Shown here: piece by piece, positions 17,899 to 26,466 of the stretch | How the letters are laid out: each line of letters opens with the position of its first letter | Numbering within the stretch: the first letter of the stretch is position 1 | NCBI RefSeq assembly: GCF_018255755.1 | Contig: NZ_CP073766.1 | Span: 2,542,001-2,606,000 of the forward strand | Direction of reading: 5' to 3' | Length of the DNA stretch: 64,000 nucleotides | From: Chitinophaga sp. HK235 | Lineage (GTDB): Bacteria > Bacteroidota > Bacteroidia > Chitinophagales > Chitinophagaceae | The notes under the pieces: model-generated | What the model was told of the DNA's origin: nothing | The model's input: the letters and a program-made list of their open reading frames with translations, nothing else | The model's database searches: none | Translations under genes and position numbers: made by a program

Positions 17899-18709
17899 GT
17901 TGACGATTATAAAAACGTAAGAAATAAAAGCCCGCAGCAATCAGCGGTAAACTCAGGAGCTGACCCATGTTCAACAGATGCCCGTTTTCGAAAGCCTCCT
18001 GGTTTTCTTTGATGAATTCTATCAGGAAACGCGCGCTAAACACTAATATCAGCAATAATCCGAATAAATACCCCGGTTGCCTGGCTGCTTTATTTTTTTT
18101 ATATAGGGAGATGAGTAACGCGAAGATGATAAAATAACAGGCTGCTTCATATAACTGGGCCGGATGACGGGGGATATCGTCTACTCGTTCAAAGATCACC
18201 GCCCATGGCAGTTGTGAAGGCAGCCCCACAATTTCTGCATTAAAAAAGTTGCCTATACGAACCAGTCCACCCGCCAATGGCACCACTACTGCCAGTCTGT
18301 CGAGCAGCCATATCCAGGATAGTTTGTACCGGTGGGCAAACCAACCCGTTGCCACCAGAATGCCGATGGCGCCGCCATGGCTGGCCAGTCCCTGATAGCC
18401 GGTCCATTCGATACCAGCGCTCCCCCACCGGAATGGCAGTACGATTTCCAGGAGATGATGCCGGTAATAGCCGAATTCGTAAAACAGGCAATGCCCCAGC
18501 CGCGCACCGATGATGGTGCCCGCCACCACATATATCAGCAAGCGGTCCAGTATGGCCCGGCTTTTCCCTTCACGGTCCAGCATATACGCCATGATCCGGT
18601 AACTGGCCAGAAAGGCCAATAGAAATGCCAGGCTATAGTACCGGAAGGCAAAACCATCGATACGGAATATTTCCGGTGAAATATTCCAGCGGATAAATAA
18701 CAACATCAT
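17885..18709 (-). CDS. lgt: Prolipoprotein diacylglyceryl transferase
   Basis: Lgt transfers a diacylglyceryl group from phosphatidylglycerol to the lipobox cysteine of prolipoproteins in the inner membrane, the first step in making the many lipoproteins in this window. The 274-residue protein has about seven membrane segments with the family motifs RYYSLAF, GARLGHCLFYE, ASHGGAIG, GLVRIGNFFNAEIVG and HPAQLYEA. Several in-frame ATGs lie at 18718, 18715, 18709 and 18706; 18709 is chosen because it best fits the usual N-terminus and leaves a short leader after the promoter box. It precedes the CobW-family gene with a 14-bp overlap. Confidence 0.95.
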   Translation of the reverse strand: MMLLFIRWNISPEIFRIDGFAFRYYSLAFLLAFLASYRIMAYMLDREGKSRAILDRLLIYVVAGTIIGARLGHCLFYEFGYYRHHLLEIVLPFRWGSAGIEWTGYQGLASHGGAIGILVATGWFAHRYKLSWIWLLDRLAVVVPLAGGLVRIGNFFNAEIVGLPSQLPWAVIFERVDDIPRHPAQLYEAACYFIIFALLISLYKKNKAARQPGYLFGLLLILVFSARFLIEFIKENQEAFENGHLLNMGQLLSLPLIAAGFYFLRFYNRQHDKK

Positions 18710-18718
18710 ATTCATCAT

Positions 18719-18740
18719 TTGCAACAATGTTGCAAATATA
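18719..18740 (-). promoter_or_regulatory. lgt promoter box overlapping a palindrome
   Basis: On the minus strand 18740-18733 reads TATATTTG, a perfect -7 box. Immediately overlapping it is the inverted repeat TTGCAAC-AAT-GTTGCAA (18719-18735), which ends one base before the first possible ATG. A protein bound there would cover the transcription start. Confidence 0.5.
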
Positions 18741-18823
18741 ATAAAGTTTAGATAGAAAAGAATTTAAAAGAATACTGTACATCCCCCTTCCAGGCGTACC
18801 GATGCTTTGCAGGTAAAAAAACC

Positions 18824-18831
18824 TATCTTTG
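18824..18831 (+). promoter_or_regulatory. -7 promoter box abutting the MBL-fold gene
   Basis: TATCTTTG is an exact TAnnTTTG match only 5 bp before the ATG at 18837. Transcription would start at or within a few bases of the start codon, so the message may be leaderless. Confidence 0.5.
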
Positions 18832-18836
18832 GCCGC

Positions 18837-19631
18837 ATGTCACTTTTTATCACGTCATTGAATTCGGGAAGCAACGGTAACTGTTATTATGTCGGAAACG
18901 ATCAGGAAGCGGTATTAATAGATGCAGGCATCTCCTGCCGGGAAACGGAGAAACGTATGGCCCGCCTGGGCCTGTCGATGACGAAAGTGAAAGCCATCTT
19001 TATCTCCCACGAACATTCAGATCATATCAGAGGGGTAACCGTGCTGGCCAAAAAACATCAGCTGCCGGTATACATCACACAGAGCACGATGGCAGGCGGC
19101 AATCTGGCACTGCAGCGGGTCATGTCATTTAATGCCTATCAGCCGGTGCAGATAGGCGAACTGTCCATCACCGCTTTCCCCAAACACCATGATGCCGTAG
19201 AGCCACACAGTTTTATTGTGACCGGCAACGGTGTCAACATCGGGGTATTTACAGATATCGGTGCACCCTGCGAACATTTGCTGCATCATTTCCGGCAATG
19301 CCATGCCGCTTTTTTAGAAGCCAACTACGATGAGCAGATGCTGGAGCAGGGCAGATATCCCTACTATCTGAAAAACCGCATCCGTGGCGGGAAAGGGCAT
19401 CTTTCCAACCGGCAGGCACTGGAGATATTCACCAGCCACCGCCCACCGTTTATGACACATCTGCTGTTGTCACATCTCTCTCAGGACAACAACAATCCTT
19501 CACTGGTACAGGACCTTTTTGATCAGCATGCCAACGGCACCCGGATCATTGTGGCCTCCCGCCATGCCGAAACAGCCGTGTTTCAGGTGAAAGCTACCAG
19601 CTCCGTGGAAAATGCTGTAACAATGCCGTGA
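18837..19631 (+). CDS. MBL-fold metallo-hydrolase (YycJ/WalJ-like)
   Basis: The 264-residue protein starts with the family hallmark SLNSGSNGNCYYV and carries the zinc-binding HEHSDH motif at 58-63. A later KHHDAVEPHSF, the metal-bridging Asp in GVFTDIG and a terminal SRH complete the metallo-beta-lactamase fold. It resembles the YycJ/WalJ group, proposed to be nucleases acting in DNA repair or cell-wall homeostasis; the Bacteroidota orthologue is conserved but little studied. The TTG start further upstream is rejected since it lies before the promoter box. The PA2169-like gene follows 61 bp downstream. Confidence 0.9.
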   Translation: MSLFITSLNSGSNGNCYYVGNDQEAVLIDAGISCRETEKRMARLGLSMTKVKAIFISHEHSDHIRGVTVLAKKHQLPVYITQSTMAGGNLALQRVMSFNAYQPVQIGELSITAFPKHHDAVEPHSFIVTGNGVNIGVFTDIGAPCEHLLHHFRQCHAAFLEANYDEQMLEQGRYPYYLKNRIRGGKGHLSNRQALEIFTSHRPPFMTHLLLSHLSQDNNNPSLVQDLFDQHANGTRIIVASRHAETAVFQVKATSSVENAVTMP

Positions 19632-19692
19632 TAAGCGTCGGAAAAGGTTGAAATTAACAAAATCTGTTGGCATGTTTTATGGCCATGATTCT

Positions 19693-20166
19693 ATGTCAAC
19701 AAAACCTGCAGCCATGGATACCACACATGAAACCATAGAGATTCTGAACGATCTCATCAGCATTAACAACGACCGGATTAACGGTTACGAAAAAGCCCTG
19801 AAGGATACCAAGTCCAATGATGCCGACCTGAAACCCCTTTTCACACATATGATAGATGAAAGCCGTACACTGAGAAACGCATTGGGCAAGGAAGTGCAGG
19901 GCCTTGGCGGTGAGATGGGAAAAGGCTCCACTGCCAGCGGCCGTTTGTTCAGGGCCTGGATGGACGTAAAAGCGGTCTTTACCGGACACGACAGACAAAG
20001 CGTGCTGTCTAACTGTGAAGCCGGAGAAGATGCCGCCCAGCGTGCCTATATGGATGCCTTACAAGATGGTCACCTGCCTCACTATCTCCAGGAGATGCTT
20101 GCTCAACAGCAATCTACCCTCAGATCAGAGCGGGATAGAATTCATTCACTTCGTTCCCGGGACTAA
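19693..20166 (+). CDS. PA2169 family four-helix-bundle protein (DUF2383)
   Basis: The 157-residue protein is almost wholly helical and matches the DUF2383/PA2169 ferritin-like bundle: TIEILNDLISINNDRINGYEKAL, a MIDESRTLRNAL helix, the G-rich turn LGGEMGKGSTASGRLFRAWMDVKAVFTG and CEAGEDAAQRAY. Family members are linked to stress responses, but a function is not proven. ATGs at 19672, 19693 and 19714 are all possible; 19693 is chosen arbitrarily between a longer, less conserved and a shorter form. The stop codon lies inside a terminator hairpin. Confidence 0.85.
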   Translation: MSTKPAAMDTTHETIEILNDLISINNDRINGYEKALKDTKSNDADLKPLFTHMIDESRTLRNALGKEVQGLGGEMGKGSTASGRLFRAWMDVKAVFTGHDRQSVLSNCEAGEDAAQRAYMDALQDGHLPHYLQEMLAQQQSTLRSERDRIHSLRSRD

Positions 20167-20183
20167 GGTTCCGGGATTTTTTT
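20155..20183 (+). terminator. Rho-independent terminator overlapping the CDS end
   Basis: TCCCGGGAC pairs with GTTCCGGGA (one G-U) around a TAAG loop that contains the stop codon, followed by seven Ts. Confidence 0.85.
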
Positions 20184-20237
20184 GTTACCCCCTGTAGCGC
20201 AGTGCATTTTTCTATATTAGCATTAAATATCAATCCT

Positions 20238-22553
20238 ATGCACCCGCTACTGAGAAACCTGCTCAGCATTGCTTCACACCTCCTGAAGTCAATCTGGTTG
20301 TTCTTCCCCGGAATCATCTTTTTACTGTTCATCATTTTCATCAGCTGGTCAATGGACCAGGGCAAGGACGTGATTGTAGCTTACACGGAAAACACTTATC
20401 ATGAGAGGATCATCTTTTTTCTGGCAATAGGCTTTTGGGTTTATGTCAGCTGGTATTCTTCCCGAATCATTTCCTACATAAAAAAAGCAAGGCAGATCAT
20501 GGACATACAGGATCAGGCCATGATCAGCAAAACAGCTGCCACTGCTGATTACAACAATTACAGTGACCGCTTTCCCATCAGCAAACCGTTTCTCGATGCG
20601 TTTCCGCGGCTGCTGGGCAACTGCTGCTTTCTGTTGCTGGAGCTGGCCCTGCTGCAATCGCCGGTATTGTATTATCCGCTCAGTAACACGGTATCCTGGC
20701 TGGTTTTCGCCGCTGCGCTGACCGGACTTTATTTTCTTCCCCGACCACTCAACAAGTTGTCGTTACAACCAGCTTTCCCGAAAGTGTTTCTGATACTGCT
20801 GATCGCCTGGCTGACAGTTACCGTTGCCACCAGTTTTATTCCGCATATCAGCATTCTGTTGCTGCTCGCCCTGCTGGTGCTGCTACATGCCCTTTTCCTC
20901 CTGTATACGCATCTGCGGCGGGTAGAACTGGACATCTACGCCCGTAAGAGCCTGCTGCCTTCCCATACCCTGCTCGACGATGTGATGGAATACTTTTATA
21001 TTCCCCGCTCAGAAAAAGGGTTCTTCCGTTTGTTTATTATCATCGGATGTGCGGCACTGGTTGTTTATGTAGGCGCCATCTTCAGCCTGGGCTTTGCCAG
21101 GAGACTGGGGCCATTCCCCTTTCTGTTGCTCGCATTCGGCATGTTGTTGTTATTTGGCAACATCATCACGGCACTGTCTGTGCGTTACCGCATCAGCCTT
21201 CATTTTCTGTTGCTGATAATGGCCCTGATTTTTGGGTTGAAGGAAACACATTACGTGAAACTGACAACGGCTCAAAACGGCAACCATTACCATCAAAGAC
21301 CGTCACTGGACACCTATCTGCGTGCCTGGCTGGACAGCCGGCCTGTAACGACAGACAGCACCTATGATATTTATTTTGTGTTGGCCAACGGCGGCGCTTC
21401 CCGCTCTGCCTACTGGACCGCGGCTGTGCTGGGAGAGATTGAAGATGCCAGTATACGCGACCATCCGGCTGACCGCTTTTCCCATCACCTCTTTTGCCTT
21501 TCCGGCACCTCCGGTGGTGGTGTAGGTGTAGCCTCCTTCTTTGCCCTGCTGAGAGACAAAACACGGCAGCAGCCACTGTATGCCAGGTCTGCCATGACTT
21601 ATCTCAAACAGGATTATTTCAGTTACACATTTGCACGGATGCTGGGCCCCGACTTCTTCCGTTATATCATCCGCACCTCACGCTCCGGCGACAGAGCTGC
21701 GGCCCTGGAAGAATCATTCGAAAACAGCACACAGATAGCAGGAGACTCTCTCTACCGTGTACCCTTTGACGAAGCCCTGTCTTCCTTTCCGGCCATGCAG
21801 GCCGATACCGTGCTGATGCCGGTACTTTGCATCAATACTACCCGCATGCAGGACGGTAATCCCGGCGTGGTCACCAACCTGCAGCTCAACGCTGATGTAT
21901 TCAACAGCCGGGTAGATGTGCTCAGCCTGCTCCGTCATGATTCTGATATCACCATCACTTCCGGAGCATTACTGGGCGCACGTTTTCCCTATCTCAGCCC
22001 TGCCGGCAGGATACAGGACCAGTACTTCGTGGACGGCGGTTATTTTGACAACTCAGGCGCCGGTATCATTCAGGAAATCATCCGTGGCATCATCAACATC
22101 GGAGAGGATGACCGGCATCAGCATGGCGACACCAGCCGTTTGTATCAACAGATCAGCCATCTTCACTTTAAAGTGCTGCACATTACCAACAGCGCCGTCA
22201 TTCCCGGCGAAGACCACTTCAGGTCTGTAGCCCCGGTGATCAACGACCTCTTCGCACCGGTGTTTACCGTGGCAGGCGCCTATGGTATGCAAACTACGGT
22301 CAACGATAAACGCTTAATACATTATATCAGTGATATCAACGACTACTACTACAAAAGAGCATCGTATATACAGATACCACTGTACAAAGACAGCCTAGAA
22401 TGGCAGCATGACCCGTTAAGAGAAAGGTTCCCCAAAGGAGAACCTTCCTATACCATGAACTGGTGCATGTCGGACACGACCATCCGGCGGATCAATCAGC
22501 GACTGAAAAACAACACCGCTTTAACCGCAATTATCAATGACATGAAAAAATAA
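20238..22553 (+). CDS. Membrane-embedded patatin-like phospholipase
   Basis: From the ATG at 20238 the protein is 771 residues. Residues 1-335 contain about eight to ten hydrophobic segments, and the C-terminal half is a patatin-like hydrolase. The oxyanion-hole motif is VLANGGASRSAYW (381-393), the nucleophile is Ser425 in SGTSGGG, and the partner Asp599 is in VDGGYFDNSG. Patatins hydrolyse acyl esters of phospholipids. The fusion of a long polytopic domain to a cytosolic- or periplasm-facing patatin is unusual, and the membrane region is not recognised. A GTG at 20202 would start just after the upstream terminator and is less likely. It is convergent with the DUF4349 gene, 6 bp apart. Confidence 0.78.
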   Translation: MHPLLRNLLSIASHLLKSIWLFFPGIIFLLFIIFISWSMDQGKDVIVAYTENTYHERIIFFLAIGFWVYVSWYSSRIISYIKKARQIMDIQDQAMISKTAATADYNNYSDRFPISKPFLDAFPRLLGNCCFLLLELALLQSPVLYYPLSNTVSWLVFAAALTGLYFLPRPLNKLSLQPAFPKVFLILLIAWLTVTVATSFIPHISILLLLALLVLLHALFLLYTHLRRVELDIYARKSLLPSHTLLDDVMEYFYIPRSEKGFFRLFIIIGCAALVVYVGAIFSLGFARRLGPFPFLLLAFGMLLLFGNIITALSVRYRISLHFLLLIMALIFGLKETHYVKLTTAQNGNHYHQRPSLDTYLRAWLDSRPVTTDSTYDIYFVLANGGASRSAYWTAAVLGEIEDASIRDHPADRFSHHLFCLSGTSGGGVGVASFFALLRDKTRQQPLYARSAMTYLKQDYFSYTFARMLGPDFFRYIIRTSRSGDRAAALEESFENSTQIAGDSLYRVPFDEALSSFPAMQADTVLMPVLCINTTRMQDGNPGVVTNLQLNADVFNSRVDVLSLLRHDSDITITSGALLGARFPYLSPAGRIQDQYFVDGGYFDNSGAGIIQEIIRGIINIGEDDRHQHGDTSRLYQQISHLHFKVLHITNSAVIPGEDHFRSVAPVINDLFAPVFTVAGAYGMQTTVNDKRLIHYISDINDYYYKRASYIQIPLYKDSLEWQHDPLRERFPKGEPSYTMNWCMSDTTIRRINQRLKNNTALTAIINDMKK

Positions 22554-22559
22554 GGAATC

Positions 22560-23447
22560 CTATTTAAGACGATATGTCCGGTAACGTTTGTAACCAAACC
22601 ATCCGAGTACAGCTAAAATCAGCAGGGGCCATATCTGCACAAAAAACAGCAGCAGATCACGTAACAGGGAGGAGCCTTCGCGGACAGCATTCAGCAGCTC
22701 TGTACCAAATCCTGCGCGGGCAATGCGGCGGGGGTTGATCACCGTTTCCACACTCGCTACTTCAGATTGAAACAGCTCTACTGTAAAGGTGGCATAAGCT
22801 ACATCATCGAGTATTTGCAGGTTAGCGATACTCCTGTCTACCTTTGTTTCCGTTTTCTGATCTTCGTATTTCGCAATATCCAGTGCGGTGGATTTTTTAT
22901 CAGGCACTGTCTTTCCGGTGGACTGGCCCGCTCTGTCATTCTTTAATGAATTAGACAGATATGACAACGTATAGTCTTTATCGGTAAGCACCCGGTAATC
23001 GATGAAAGCAGCCATGGACGTAAGTGTGCTCACTACCGAATCCAGATGAGCCACCGGTACGCGCAAGGTAAGATTAGCTGTAGGCGTATACAACTGCATC
23101 CGCTTCAGGGAATCAGCTGTATATGGCAATTCATACTGACCGTTGTATTTATTTTTCATCGTGCTTTCTACCACCACTCCCTGCAAACCTGCTACAGTAC
23201 GCTCCATACGGGTGGAGGCAGTAAAAACATCTGATACCCTGCAACGCACATCTGCTGTTCGTACGCGTTTTCTGGATGGAGAGGTTAACGAGGAAATATC
23301 ATTGGAAAAACCGGTGGAATCTGCGGTGGCTATATATTTAGATGTTTCATCTTCGGCAACGCGGGTAGAGGAATTAGGGGAATTCGATTGGCTACAGGCA
23401 GCAAGAACCACTGCAGGTAGCACTGCATAACGGTATAGTAAACGCAT
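22560..23447 (-). CDS. DUF4349 lipoprotein
   Basis: The 295-residue protein has a signal peptide with lipobox LAAC (Cys18), a DUF4349 core (RVPVAHLDSVVSTL around 127-140, with an ADIR/SLKN-type structure) and a C-terminal membrane segment (about 267-287, LLLFFVQIWPLLILAVLGWFG) followed by basic residues. DUF4349 proteins are membrane-associated and of unknown role. The protein would have both a lipid anchor and a membrane span. Confidence 0.8.
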   Translation of the reverse strand: MRLLYRYAVLPAVVLAACSQSNSPNSSTRVAEDETSKYIATADSTGFSNDISSLTSPSRKRVRTADVRCRVSDVFTASTRMERTVAGLQGVVVESTMKNKYNGQYELPYTADSLKRMQLYTPTANLTLRVPVAHLDSVVSTLTSMAAFIDYRVLTDKDYTLSYLSNSLKNDRAGQSTGKTVPDKKSTALDIAKYEDQKTETKVDRSIANLQILDDVAYATFTVELFQSEVASVETVINPRRIARAGFGTELLNAVREGSSLLRDLLLFFVQIWPLLILAVLGWFGYKRYRTYRLK

Positions 23448-23521
23448 AGTGGATGATTTACCCGTTTATACCAACAACCGTTAAAAGGTAACCTTTCAAA
23501 AATGTTAAAAAAATAAAGGGC

Positions 23522-23650
23522 ATGCAGCAGATGTTCCGGGATATGCTGAATGACCAGCTTACGGCGGCACAGCGCAAAGCCTTGTTTAACCAATATTTCC
23601 GCTGGCAGCCGAAGAACGGGCGTTATGTTGCAAAATACACCCGCTACTAA
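23522..23650 (+). CDS. Small open reading frame, 42 residues
   Basis: The frame encodes 42 residues starting MQQMFRDMLNDQL and ending YVAKYTRY, with codon choice and G+C like nearby genes (GCG, GCA, CAG, CGC, AAC) in an otherwise AT-rich gap. Its TAA shares bases with the convergent AraC-family gene's TAG. An in-frame stop lies 11 codons before the ATG, so it is not an obvious continuation of a longer frame. It is either a genuine small basic protein or the remnant 3' end of a lost gene; I recognise no family. Confidence 0.3.
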   Translation: MQQMFRDMLNDQLTAAQRKALFNQYFRWQPKNGRYVAKYTRY

Positions 23651-24621
23651 TCCACCAGCGAAGGACGTATCCCGTATTGTTTGCTGAACTCATTGCTGAA
23701 ATGCTGCACAGTGGTATACCCTGCTTCATAGGCCACTTCCGTCACTGGCAGCTCTCCTTTTTTGAGCAGCTGATAGGCTATACCGAGCCGGTGCTCCTTA
23801 AAATAGCCAAACACTGTATTATTAAATACTTCCTTAAATCCTGTCTTCAGTTTAAATTCATTCAGCCCTGTTTGCCTTGCCAGCTGCGCCAGGGAAGGCG
23901 GATGCTGTATATTGGCCAACAGGCATTCCCTGGCGGCATGTATTTTTCGTATATCCGTTTCCGATAGCTTTCTTTTTTTAGGGGAGGTATCAGTCTGTTT
24001 TTCAAATTGTTCGCATTGCAGGATCAGCAACTCTATGGATTTAGCCTGGAGAAACAAGTCTTTGAGTCCGCCTTCGAAGCGGCAGGCATTGATTTCCCGG
24101 ATGATTTGCTGCATCTCTGGCGTGACCGGGAGATTACTGAGTGCAGTATCGGTTTGTCCGTTTACCATGTTGTCGGCCATTTTATAAAGAGCTGGTCCAG
24201 CGTTTTCGGCCAGTTGCAGAAAACGTTCCGGCACAAAACTGATCACCAGTAACTGCAGGTTTTCCTGCTGATAAAAAATACTTTCCCTGGGATTATAAGG
24301 ATTGGTGAGGAGGCTATGTCGCCCTGGTGTGAACTGATAGGTGGTATTACTGTTATGCGCAGTAGTCGTGAGGCGTCCCTGTTGCAGGAACACCAGTCCG
24401 GGAATAGGCGTGTCCAGTCCGCTGCTGACATTAATATCCTGATGTACGTTTAAAGTGCATTGTCCTACGTGTATGCCATCGGAATAATGCTGACGATAGC
24501 GGATATCCCAGAAAGGCAGCCGTGCCTCTCTGTCTGTGGTTCGCATCAGTTCATTGAGTTGCATGGTTTTGTTTTCCACGTGAAGGATATCGCCGTTGTT
24601 GTCTCTAAAGGTAGTCCCCAT
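23647..24621 (-). CDS. AraC family transcriptional regulator
   Basis: The 324-residue protein has an N-terminal ligand-sensing region with a cupin-like character (about 40-200, including GLVFLQQG) and a C-terminal AraC/XylS double helix-turn-helix: SLAQLARQTGLNEFKLKTGF followed by the signature VTEVAYEAGYTTVQHFSNEF. It is a cytoplasmic DNA-binding activator, with ligand and targets unknown. The nearest candidate target is the divergent acyltransferase gene 153 bp away. Confidence 0.93.
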   Translation of the reverse strand: MGTTFRDNNGDILHVENKTMQLNELMRTTDREARLPFWDIRYRQHYSDGIHVGQCTLNVHQDINVSSGLDTPIPGLVFLQQGRLTTTAHNSNTTYQFTPGRHSLLTNPYNPRESIFYQQENLQLLVISFVPERFLQLAENAGPALYKMADNMVNGQTDTALSNLPVTPEMQQIIREINACRFEGGLKDLFLQAKSIELLILQCEQFEKQTDTSPKKRKLSETDIRKIHAARECLLANIQHPPSLAQLARQTGLNEFKLKTGFKEVFNNTVFGYFKEHRLGIAYQLLKKGELPVTEVAYEAGYTTVQHFSNEFSKQYGIRPSLVD

Positions 24622-24774
24622 AAATAATCCGTTTTACGCAAATGTTTCTCCGTTACCTGCTACAGGCTGTTTGTAAAATGTAGTCATTTTGTACAATGCC
24701 GCTGCAATACGGTAGTGACACCTGAAGGTCCACTTACCCTGCGTCATGGGCATGCTTTAACTTTTTTTTAACCT

Positions 24775-25602
24775 ATGGCCACAAACTACAAGACATCGGT
24801 ATACACAGGGATAACTTACCGTATCATTTATTTCCTGTTGTACAAGGTGATGCGTTACCGTTATACAGAAGTGATTCAGAATCTTTCCAGGTCGTTTCCG
24901 GAGAAGTCCTATGAGGAGATTAAACGGATTGCACTGGAGTTTTACCGTCATTTCAGCCGATTGTTTGCAGAGATACCCGTATTGATGATGCTACCCAGGG
25001 GCAGGGTTGCAAAACGGCTGGTATTGGAGGGGGCGACGCTGGTAGAACAGTATCAGGCCGAGGGCCGGCCTGTTATCATTATGCTGGGGCATTACGGCAA
25101 CTGGGAATGTTTGTCTTTATTACCGGCTTTGCTGCGATGCAGGGTTTACGGGGTATTCAAACCACTCAGCAACCGTTTTTTTGACCGGCTGATGAAAAAG
25201 ATACGTTCCCGTTTCGGGCTGCAGCTGCTTTCTATGGAAGAGGTGCCGCGGCATATGCTGCAACGGCGGCTGCCACCGGGAGCTTATATTTTTGTGTCAG
25301 ACCAGTCGCCTCCTCACTGCAAACATATTGTAGACTTCCTGCATCAGCCTACCTCCGTGATCACAGGCACGGAGCGGCTGGCCAGGGCCACCAATGCTGT
25401 AGTGTTATATGCTGTGCTCCATAAAACCAAAGCATGCCAGTGGAAAATGTCTTTATCGCTGATAACGGAAGAGCCCGTAAATACAGCACCTTTTGAGATC
25501 ACCCATATTTTTAACGCCCGCCTGGAGGACGACATCCGTCAGCGTCCTGCCTACTGGCTATGGACACACCGGCGCTGGAAAAACAATCTTTCTGCTATAT
25601 GA
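24775..25602 (+). CDS. LpxL/HtrB-family acyltransferase
   Basis: The 275-residue protein matches the lysophospholipid/lipid A acyltransferase family. The catalytic HX4E motif is at His106-Glu111 in LGHYGNWE, with FKPLSNRFFDRLM and VSDQSP as further family blocks. It should act at the inner membrane, adding a secondary acyl chain to lipid A or a related lipid; which chain is unknown. The N-terminal segment (about 10-27) is hydrophobic. Its stop overlaps the start of a 47-residue membrane protein (ATGA), and a regulator gene diverges upstream. Confidence 0.85.
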   Translation: MATNYKTSVYTGITYRIIYFLLYKVMRYRYTEVIQNLSRSFPEKSYEEIKRIALEFYRHFSRLFAEIPVLMMLPRGRVAKRLVLEGATLVEQYQAEGRPVIIMLGHYGNWECLSLLPALLRCRVYGVFKPLSNRFFDRLMKKIRSRFGLQLLSMEEVPRHMLQRRLPPGAYIFVSDQSPPHCKHIVDFLHQPTSVITGTERLARATNAVVLYAVLHKTKACQWKMSLSLITEEPVNTAPFEITHIFNARLEDDIRQRPAYWLWTHRRWKNNLSAI

Positions 25603-25742
25603 ATCTGTATGTCATCTGTATTGCCGGCACCGGCTTCTTTTTCCTGCTGATCCTGCTGGTACCGCTGCTCCTGTTAATCAACCTCCACCGGGAGAGGGAG
25701 TGTGAAAGTGAGATAGAACCATTTTACGACACGTATAAATAA
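25599..25742 (+). CDS. 47-residue single-span membrane protein
   Basis: The frame starts at the ATG overlapping the acyltransferase stop as ATGA. It encodes a hydrophobic stretch of about 22 residues (positions 5-27, rich in Leu, Phe and Ile) followed by a charged tail (HREREC, ESEIE, FYDTYK). This is the layout of a small single-span membrane protein with an acidic tail. Translational coupling suggests it works with the acyltransferase. I recognise no family. Confidence 0.5.
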   Translation: MNLYVICIAGTGFFFLLILLVPLLLLINLHRERECESEIEPFYDTYK

Positions 25743-25743
25743 A

Positions 25744-25795
25744 AGACTGCTGATACCAGCGGGGAAAAATTTTCTCCGCTGGTCATCAGCAGTCT
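25744..25795. terminator. Long hairpin between convergent genes
   Basis: AGACTGCTGAT at 25744-25754 pairs perfectly with 25785-25795, and CCAGCGG/CCGCTGG extends it inward. On the minus strand it is followed by TTTTATTTAT, so it mainly ends the cold-shock gene's transcript; on the plus strand there is no T tail. Confidence 0.7.
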
Positions 25796-25825
25796 GGAAT
25801 ATGAGGAATGATGAAACGGGAGGCC

Positions 25826-26281
25826 CTATTTCACCAGTTTCACGCGTACGGCGTTAGGCCCCTTATGGCCCATTTCCACTTCAAATGTTACTTTTGAGTG
25901 TTCTTTAACACGGTCCAGCAATCCATTCACATGCACGAATATGCTTTCCTGTGTTTTCTGGTCCTTGATAAAGCCATAACCTTTGCTTTCGTTGAAGAAG
26001 GTCACTACACCGTTATGAATAGGATCCTGTTCCTCGGTTTCGGTCTGTCGGGCAACACCAATCTGGATATCTTCCAGATTGACTTCTTTCTTTTTGCTGG
26101 GGTCCGGAGGGGTAGATGTAATGTTTCCGTCTTCATCGATATAGGCCATCATATCTTCTAAACTCTTTCCTTTTTTGTTATTGGCCTGCCTTTCCTCTCT
26201 TTTCTCTTGTTTTTCTTTCTGCTTTTGCTGTTTTTTCTTTTCAGATTCTTTTTTGTTGAAGTTTCCCTGTGATTTAGCCAT
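25826..26281 (-). CDS. Cold-shock domain protein with charged N-terminal extension
   Basis: The 151-residue protein has a C-terminal cold-shock domain (about 88-151) with RNP1 GYGFI at 101-105 and RNP2 IFVHV at 114-118. A canonical cold-shock protein is about 65-70 residues. Residues 1-40 are a lysine/glutamate/glutamine-rich tail, followed by an acidic linker containing AYIDEDGNITSTPPDP. The domain binds single-stranded RNA or DNA, and the charged arm may enhance binding. This layout is common in Bacteroidota. A long hairpin follows the gene. Confidence 0.92.
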   Translation of the reverse strand: MAKSQGNFNKKESEKKKQQKQKEKQEKREERQANNKKGKSLEDMMAYIDEDGNITSTPPDPSKKKEVNLEDIQIGVARQTETEEQDPIHNGVVTFFNESKGYGFIKDQKTQESIFVHVNGLLDRVKEHSKVTFEVEMGHKGPNAVRVKLVK

Positions 26282-26466
26282 AATTTATTATTTCGGCAAC
26301 TGCTTTATTGATTTTAGAAACGCAGTAACCTTCATCGAAGATACAAAAAATCAGGAACTTTCCGCACTTCATAGACTCGCTAGCAGCAAGATTTCCAGCC
26401 AGCCTTAAAAGAAACCCGGACGCATAAAATAATTACATATATGTCATAAGGGACAGATGGCAGATA

